Source: Acidobacteriaceae bacterium
Lineage (GTDB): Bacteria; Acidobacteriota; Terriglobia; Terriglobales; Acidobacteriaceae
Assembly: GCA_025462805.1 (NCBI GenBank)
Contig: JAOAPJ010000297.1
Location: forward strand, 1-9,845
DNA length: 9,845 nucleotides
Direction: 5' to 3'
Shown piece by piece: positions 6,167-9,845 of this stretch (position 1 is its first letter; the number at the start of each line of letters is the position of its first letter). The position numbers and the translations under genes were made by a program. The notes under the pieces are model-generated. The model saw only the letters and a list, made by a program, of their open reading frames with translations, was not told where the DNA came from and did not search any database.

Positions 6167-7651
6167 TTACATCCCGGATCGCATGCCATTTGTGCCGTTC
6201 ATCGGCTCCAGCGTGTCGATCGCCATGTTCTCGCTCAACCCATACTCCTTCAGCTTGCGGTAGAGCGTAGTCTTGCCAATGCCCAGCAGGCGCGCCGCCA
6301 GCAGCTTGTCTCCCTTGAGTTGCTTGATGGTGGTCAGAATCGCCTGCTTCTCTAGCTCGGCAAGCGGCGTCACGCGCGGCATTGCCGGCGCACTCTGCAG
6401 TACAGCCTCGCTCGCGCGCTCGGCCTGCGCCGCTGCGTTGCGCCGCAGTTCCAGCTCCTGGCTCTGCAAATGGGCCGGCAGGTCAGCGATATGAATCACC
6501 GGGCCGGAGGCCATGGTGCAGGCGCGCTCCACCGCCGTCTCCAGCTCGCGCACGTTATTCGGCCAGTCATAGGCCATCAGGCTGCGCAGAGCATCGTCGC
6601 TCAACGTATAGATTTGGCCGTTCTCCCGCGCCATGCGATCCAGAAAGTGCATCGCCAGCAACGGAATATCACTTCGCCGGTCACGCAGCGGCGGAATGCG
6701 CAGGGTCACCACATTCAGCCGGTAATACAGGTCCTTGCGGAAGGTTCCCTTGGTCACTGCCGCTGATAGGTCCACACTGCTCGCCGCCAGGATGCGCGCA
6801 TGCAGCGGGATACGATGCGTTGCGCCCGCCGGACGAATCTCCTTCTCCTGCAGGACGCGCAGCAGCTTGCCCTGCAGCTCAGGGGTCAACTGCCCCACCT
6901 CATCCAGAAACACGGTCCCCCGCTCCGCCGAAGCCAGCACGCCCGGCACATTGCGCAGCGCACCAGGAAAGGCGCCCTTCACATAGCCGAAGAGCTCGTG
7001 CTCGATCAGCTCCGGCGCAAACGCGCCGCAATCCACAATCAGGAAGGGCTGCGCTGCCGACTCGCTCTGCCCATGCAGGGTGCGCGCCACCATCTCCTTC
7101 CCGGTGCCGCTCTCCCCGACGATCAGCGCCGGGTGATGGCTCTGCGCCACCTTGGACATGATGCGGTACAGCTTGTCCATCTCGTCGCTGCGGCCCACCA
7201 GGTTGCCTGCCCCGCCCGAGCTGCGCAGCCGCTCCCGCAGCGTACGGCTCGCCCCGCTTACCTGACGCTGATGCGCCGCCCGCTCCAGAACGGAGCCCAG
7301 TTCCTCCATCAGGAATGGCTTCGTCAGGTAGTCGGTTGCGCCCGTCCGCATCGCCTCGACCGCCGAGCCGATCGTCGCCGAAGCGGTCATCACGATCACC
7401 GCTGTCTCAGGTTTCAAGGTCTTGACCTCCTGTAGCAGTTGCAGGCCCTCGCGCCGGCTGGCCTTCAACTCCAGCAGCAAGAGGTCTACCGGGTGGGTCC
7501 GCAATAGCTCCTGCGCGTCGACTGCATCGGGCAGCCCCTTGGCAGAGAAGCCTCGATTAGTCGCGATCTCCATACATGCAGATCGCATCGCATCATCCTC
7601 CTCGATCACGAGGAGGTGAAGCCGGTTCCCGCTTGTCTCAAATTCGGCCAT
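6167..7651 (-). CDS. NtrC-family sigma-54-dependent activator with atypical receiver and GAFPGA loop
   Basis: A 494-residue protein (from ATG 7651) with the full NtrC layout: receiver (11-128), AAA+ domain (about 150-386), Ala/Glu-rich linker, and Fis-type helix-turn-helix (about 430-472, LLGIGKTTLYRKLKEYGL). Walker A is GESGTGKE (179-186), Walker B VFLDE (247-251), and the arginine-finger region FRKDLYYRLN is intact, so ATP hydrolysis is expected. Two key positions are unusual. The receiver reads LLLLELK with Glu61 at the phospho-Asp position (acid pocket Glu17/Glu18, with Thr89 and Lys111 kept), and the sigma-54 contact loop is GAFPGA (226-231) instead of GAFTGA. The start is uncertain. A TTG at 7660 has AAGAGG six nt upstream and would add three residues; another TTG at 7684 is possible. 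The family activates sigma-54 RNA polymerase from upstream sites. It is cotranscribed with the pseudo-receiver gene, and no sensor kinase is adjacent. Confidence 0.92.
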   Translation of the reverse strand: MAEFETSGNRLHLLVIEEDDAMRSACMEIATNRGFSAKGLPDAVDAQELLRTHPVDLLLLELKASRREGLQLLQEVKTLKPETAVIVMTASATIGSAVEAMRTGATDYLTKPFLMEELGSVLERAAHQRQVSGASRTLRERLRSSGGAGNLVGRSDEMDKLYRIMSKVAQSHHPALIVGESGTGKEMVARTLHGQSESAAQPFLIVDCGAFAPELIEHELFGYVKGAFPGALRNVPGVLASAERGTVFLDEVGQLTPELQGKLLRVLQEKEIRPAGATHRIPLHARILAASSVDLSAAVTKGTFRKDLYYRLNVVTLRIPPLRDRRSDIPLLAMHFLDRMARENGQIYTLSDDALRSLMAYDWPNNVRELETAVERACTMASGPVIHIADLPAHLQSQELELRRNAAAQAERASEAVLQSAPAMPRVTPLAELEKQAILTTIKQLKGDKLLAARLLGIGKTTLYRKLKEYGLSENMAIDTLEPMNGTNGMRSGM

Positions 7652-7706
7652 GCTGTCCAAGGCGCACCTCTTAGGGAAAGTCAAAATTGCCAGTTAGTCA
7701 TGCCAT

Positions 7707-7744
7707 CGTGCATTTTCTACACTACAACCGTGCAATCGCTACAA
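7707..7744. repeat. Two direct repeats CGTGCA-N4-CTACAM, 22-bp period
   Basis: CGTGCATTTTCTACAC (7707-7722) and CGTGCAATCGCTACAA (7729-7744) share eleven of twelve outer positions around a variable 4-bp centre. They are exactly 22 bp apart, about two helical turns, so both sites face the same side of the DNA. They lie 56-93 bp upstream of the activator ATG. The arrangement suggests tandem operator sites for a cooperative regulator, possibly the activator itself. No partner sites were found elsewhere in the window by eye. Confidence 0.4.
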
Positions 7745-7913
7745 TGCGGAGTCTAACCAGATTCATTCTGGGAATCGTGCTGAAAATGGTCTGCCACATC
7801 ACCCCAGTAATGGCCCAACGCGGTTACATGGGTCCCCCTAAGGAGCAGGTGCCACTTGGAATCAGACACTTAGCGCAGTCCTTGACTCTCCGCCCGGCCA
7901 TGACTCGCTGCCA

Positions 7914-7919
7914 TACAAT
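7914..7919 (+). promoter_or_regulatory. -10-like TACAAT directly before rph
   Basis: TACAAT matches the -10 consensus at five of six positions and ends 7 nt before the ATG at 7927. No Shine-Dalgarno sequence lies between. A transcript from it would begin at or within a base or two of the ATG. The best -35-like sequence, TTGACT at 7882-7887, is 26 bp away and too far for a standard promoter, so the call rests on the -10 alone. Confidence 0.35.
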
Positions 7920-7926
7920 CGTCTTT

Positions 7927-8682
7927 ATGGCTCCCGCCTCACACCTTCCCGCCGTCCAAGCGCCCTCCATCCGCACCGGCCGCGCCGCCCACCAGCTTCG
8001 CCCCGTCAGCTTGACCCCCGACTACGTTGCCACCGCCGAAGGATCCGTCCTCATCGCCCTCGGCCACACCCGCGTGCTCTGCAATGCCACCATCGAGCAG
8101 GGCGTCCCCGCCTGGCTCCGCAACAGCGGCCGCGGCTGGGTCACCGCCGAGTACGGGATGCTCCCGCGCGCCACCCTCACCCGCACAGCGCGCGAATCCG
8201 AGCGCGGCAAGATCTCCGGCCGGACGCATGAGATCCAGCGTCTGATCGGCCGCTCCCTGCGCTCCGTGGTTGACATGACCGCCCTGGGCGAGCGCACCAT
8301 CATCCTCGATTGCGACGTCCTCCAGGCCGACGGAGGTACCCGTACTGCGGCGATCACCGGTGCCTGCGCCGCTCTCGCCCTCGCGCTCAACCGCCTGGTC
8401 AAAGCCGGCACGCTCAAGCAATCGCCACTACGCCAATTGGTCGCCGCTACCAGCGTTGGCATCGTCGATGGTGAGGTGCTGCTCGACCTCGCCTATGAAG
8501 AAGACTCCCAGGCCGAAGTCGACATGAACCTGGTCATGACCGAAGACGGTGGCCTGGTCGAAGTCCAGGCCACCGCCGAGCGCCAGTCTTTTCCCCGCGA
8601 CCGCATGCTGCAGATGATGGACTACGCCGAAGCCGGCATCCGCGAGCTCTTCGCCGCGCAACGCGCCGTCCTCCATCCGTAA
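7927..8682 (+). CDS. rph: Ribonuclease PH
   Basis: A 251-residue RNase PH, the phosphate-dependent 3'-5' exoribonuclease that trims tRNA precursor 3' ends and works as a hexameric ring. The match runs almost end to end: [15 protein letters not shown] (19-33), [19 protein letters not shown] (46-64), the signature [14 protein letters not shown] (70-83), [16 protein letters not shown] (97-112), [20 protein letters not shown] (127-146) with the phosphate-binding GTRT, and [14 protein letters not shown] (196-209) bearing conserved catalytic-site acidic residues. The length is close to the usual 235-260. The first 14 residues ([14 protein letters not shown]) are an extension ahead of the normal beginning. 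No start codon lies nearer to the conserved part, so ATG 7927 is the best choice, and it lacks an RBS. The family often has GTAEG where this protein has ATAER (215-219). Neighbouring genes do not point to an operon. Confidence 0.96.
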   Translation: MAPASHLPAVQAPSIRTGRAAHQLRPVSLTPDYVATAEGSVLIALGHTRVLCNATIEQGVPAWLRNSGRGWVTAEYGMLPRATLTRTARESERGKISGRTHEIQRLIGRSLRSVVDMTALGERTIILDCDVLQADGGTRTAAITGACAALALALNRLVKAGTLKQSPLRQLVAATSVGIVDGEVLLDLAYEEDSQAEVDMNLVMTEDGGLVEVQATAERQSFPRDRMLQMMDYAEAGIRELFAAQRAVLHP

Positions 8683-8732
8683 CATCCAGCCGGCCGCTCC
8701 GGCCCCATTCACCCCGGCTGCCGCGAACTCCG

Positions 8733-8763
8733 TTGCTTGCATCGTCTGCAAGGTGCGTAGAAT
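8733..8763 (+). promoter_or_regulatory. Candidate promoter with internal dyad upstream of the DUF4440 gene
   Basis: A good -10-like TAGAAT (8758-8763) lies 27 bp before the ATG at 8791. The -35 region is less clear: TTGCTT at 8733-8738 gives a 19-bp spacer and TTGCAT at 8737-8742 gives 15. Between the two elements lies a perfect dyad, CTTGCA (8736-8741), five bases, TGCAAG (8747-8752). This would be a natural spot for a repressor or for an activator acting on a badly spaced promoter. Confidence 0.35.
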
Positions 8764-8790
8764 GCGTTCACCCTTTCTGCGGAGTGACCC

Positions 8791-9252
8791 ATGCGGCCTT
8801 CTTGCCTGAAATGCCTGCCTTTGATGATGCTGGTGCTCCTCCTGGCCGGGCTTGCGCACGCCGCGCCGGCCCCCGTCTCCCCGACAGAAGAGGCGGCCAT
8901 TCGCCAGGTGCTGGATACGCAGGTCGCCGCGTGGAACCGCGGCGACGTCGTCGCTTTCATGAAGGGCTACAACAATTCTCCCGACACAACGTTCGTAGGC
9001 CGCACCGTCGCGCACGGCTACGACAACGTACTCGCCCGATACCGGGAGAACTTTGGCACGCCAGAGAAGATGGGCAGCCTCAGCTTCAGCGAGCTGGAGG
9101 TCAAGCCTGTCGACCCCCAGGTCGCCACCGTCACAGGTCACTACCATCTGAAGCGCGCCGCCTCCGGCGGAGGCGAAGCCAGCGGCATCTTCTCCCTCGT
9201 CTTCAAGAAGACTGCGGCCGGCTGGAAGATCGTGCTCGACCACACCAGCTAA
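8791..9252 (+). CDS. Secreted DUF4440 / SnoaL-like (NTF2 fold) protein
   Basis: A 153-residue protein with a Sec signal peptide (MRPSCLKCLP, then a Leu/Met-rich core, cleavage likely after LAHA at residue 24) and one NTF2-like domain of the DUF4440/SnoaL type. The diagnostic stretch is EEAAIRQVLDTQVAAWNRGDVVAFMKGYN (33-61), with the W48-N-x-G51-D52 turn common to the family. It is followed by the short strands TFVG and VTGHYHLKRA and the closing pair GIFSLVFKKTAAGWKIVLDHTS. Members of this fold are often small exported or hydrolase-like proteins without assigned substrates; none can be named here. GGAG sits six nt before the ATG, so the start is firm. The gene ends 10 bp before the stop codon of the convergent permease, leaving no room for a separate terminator. 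It is too divergent from the other NTF2-like protein (2188-2799) to be a recent copy. Confidence 0.85.
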   Translation: MRPSCLKCLPLMMLVLLLAGLAHAAPAPVSPTEEAAIRQVLDTQVAAWNRGDVVAFMKGYNNSPDTTFVGRTVAHGYDNVLARYRENFGTPEKMGSLSFSELEVKPVDPQVATVTGHYHLKRAASGGGEASGIFSLVFKKTAAGWKIVLDHTS

Positions 9253-9262
9253 CTTCGGCGAT

Positions 9263-9845
9263 CTACTCCGAGCGCAGGACGTCAACCGGCTGAATGGAAG
9301 CAGCGCGGTTAGCCGGAATCACCGAAGCCAGAACTGCGAGCAGGAGTATCGAAAACGTCGCCGCCGCAAGCACCATTGGGTCCAGCGCGTCCACCTGAAA
9401 GAGCAGCGACCGCAACAACCGCGTGATGAGCAGCGCAGCGACAGCGCCCAGGCTGCACCCTGCCAGCCCGAGTTGCCCGCCGGAGAGCAGAATCAGCCGC
9501 ATAACGCTCGAACGCGGCGAACCGAGCGCCAGCCGAATGGCCATCTCCTGGCTGCGCAGTGCGGTAGAGAAGGCGATCACGCTGTAAATGCCGAGCAGAC
9601 CCAGCAGCACGGACACACCCGCGAATGCCGAGATGAGGGCGGTATTGAAGCGTCGCGAGGCCTGGCCCTCCTCGATCACGCCATCCATGGATTCCAGTTG
9701 CGTCAGTGGGAGCTGCGGATCGATCGCGCGAACCGCTGCGCGCAGCCCGTCGGCCATCTGCTCTGCGGGCACGTGGCCGCGCATCACGATCGAACCGTTA
9801 TTGCCCGTCAGCATGTCGGGAGTCGCAAACGAGCCGGCAACCGCC
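9263..9845 (-). CDS. MacB/FtsX-like ABC-type permease, C-terminal part (5' end off window)
   Basis: Only the last 193 residues are present and the frame is open through the right edge. The visible part starts in a periplasmic (MacB_PCD-like) segment, with ADGLRAAVRAIDPQLPLTQLESMDGVIEE at its end. The FtsX-type core follows: a membrane helix around LISAFAGVSVLLGLLGIYSVIAF, the conserved cytoplasmic coupling loop RSQEMAIRLALGSPRSSVMRLIL, then two more helices (GQLGLAGCSLGAVAALL and LAAATFSILLLAVLASVIPA). It finishes with the family's usual PANRAASIQPVDVLRSE. This closely resembles the acidobacterial duplicated orphan permease (ADOP) group, large proteins of about 800-900 residues with no cognate ATPase next to them. 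The substrate is unknown. The adjacent upstream ATG at 9814 is internal and not the start. Confidence 0.9.
   Translation of the reverse strand, partial: AVAGSFATPDMLTGNNGSIVMRGHVPAEQMADGLRAAVRAIDPQLPLTQLESMDGVIEEGQASRRFNTALISAFAGVSVLLGLLGIYSVIAFSTALRSQEMAIRLALGSPRSSVMRLILLSGGQLGLAGCSLGAVAALLITRLLRSLLFQVDALDPMVLAAATFSILLLAVLASVIPANRAASIQPVDVLRSE

Larger units (their letters stand above)
7652..7926. other. Divergent control region between the sigma-54-type activator and rph
   Basis: This 275-bp gap should hold both promoters. It contains the direct repeats described separately (7707-7744), the TACAAT hexamers at 7740-7745 and 7914-7919, and the AAGAGG element before the activator gene. The rph reading frame is open back to 7687, but that stretch does not resemble RNase PH and is visibly less GC-rich than the flanking genes, so I treat it as non-coding. 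I searched both strands for a -24/-12 sigma-54 promoter (GG, ten bases, GC in the TGGCAC/TTGC context) and found none convincing. Confidence 0.5.

Noticed and set aside
7687..7926. Extension of rph upstream to 7687, or a separate small exported peptide starting at 7744
   Set aside because: The sequence does not match RNase PH, which begins near the ATG at 7927. The peptide from 7744 ([10 protein letters not shown]) reads straight into rph with no stop of its own and no RBS. The region holds regulatory-looking sequence instead.
7652..7926. Sigma-54 (-24/-12) promoter for the activator or rph
   Set aside because: TGGCATG near 7706-7700 (minus) and TGGCACC near 7855-7849 (minus) have the GG element, but no GC at the required distance.
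8688..8705. Hairpin GCCGG-N5-CCGGC after rph as a terminator
   Set aside because: Only a 5-bp stem with no T-tract after it; such short GC dyads are frequent here by chance.
8428..9285. Minus-strand open frame across the rph end and the DUF4440 gene
   Set aside because: It overlaps two well-supported plus genes and shows no recognisable domain.

Overview
The window looks like a GC-rich piece of an Acidobacteriota chromosome, most likely class Terriglobia. The strongest hint is the partial permease at the right edge, which has the C-terminal architecture of the MacB/FtsX-like 'acidobacterial duplicated orphan permease' family. A Tat-type NIPSNAP protein, small exported NTF2-like proteins and a DUF892 ferritin-like protein fit that setting. 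The taxonomy is an inference, because no rRNA or other marker gene is present. I see no mobile element, CRISPR array, tRNA or rRNA.

Layout from left to right: a minus-strand NIPSNAP protein cut by the left edge (1-776); a DUF892/YciE-F ferritin-like gene (1045-1578) followed by a strong terminator hairpin; an AhpD-like carboxymuconolactone decarboxylase (1816-2118) and a secreted NTF2-like protein (2188-2799), both on plus; a VOC/glyoxalase-fold gene on minus (2819-3205), divergent from a RimL-type GNAT acetyltransferase (3260-3994); a second, convergent GNAT gene on minus (4011-4565); a CPBP intramembrane protease on plus (4717-5601); a minus-strand two-gene unit made of a sigma-54-type transcription activator (6167-7651) and a small pseudo-receiver/DHp-like protein (5609-6127); RNase PH on plus (7927-8682); a secreted DUF4440/SnoaL-like protein (8791-9252); and the C-terminal part of the ABC-type permease on minus (9263 to the right edge).

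Most genes are single transcription units that alternate in direction, with tight convergent joints (7-16 bp). The only convincing operon is the regulator pair at 7651-5609. It is also the most unusual part of the window. The activator has Glu where its receiver domain should carry the phospho-accepting Asp, and its sigma-54-contact loop reads GAFPGA instead of GAFTGA. Its partner is a degenerate receiver fused to a dimerisation helix whose H-box lacks the His. Together they look like a signalling module that has lost conventional phosphotransfer chemistry. A 22-bp-periodic direct repeat lies just upstream of the activator gene. Separately, three genes (3260, 4565, 7927) lack a Shine-Dalgarno sequence and have a -10-like hexamer only 5-7 nt before the ATG, which suggests leaderless mRNAs.
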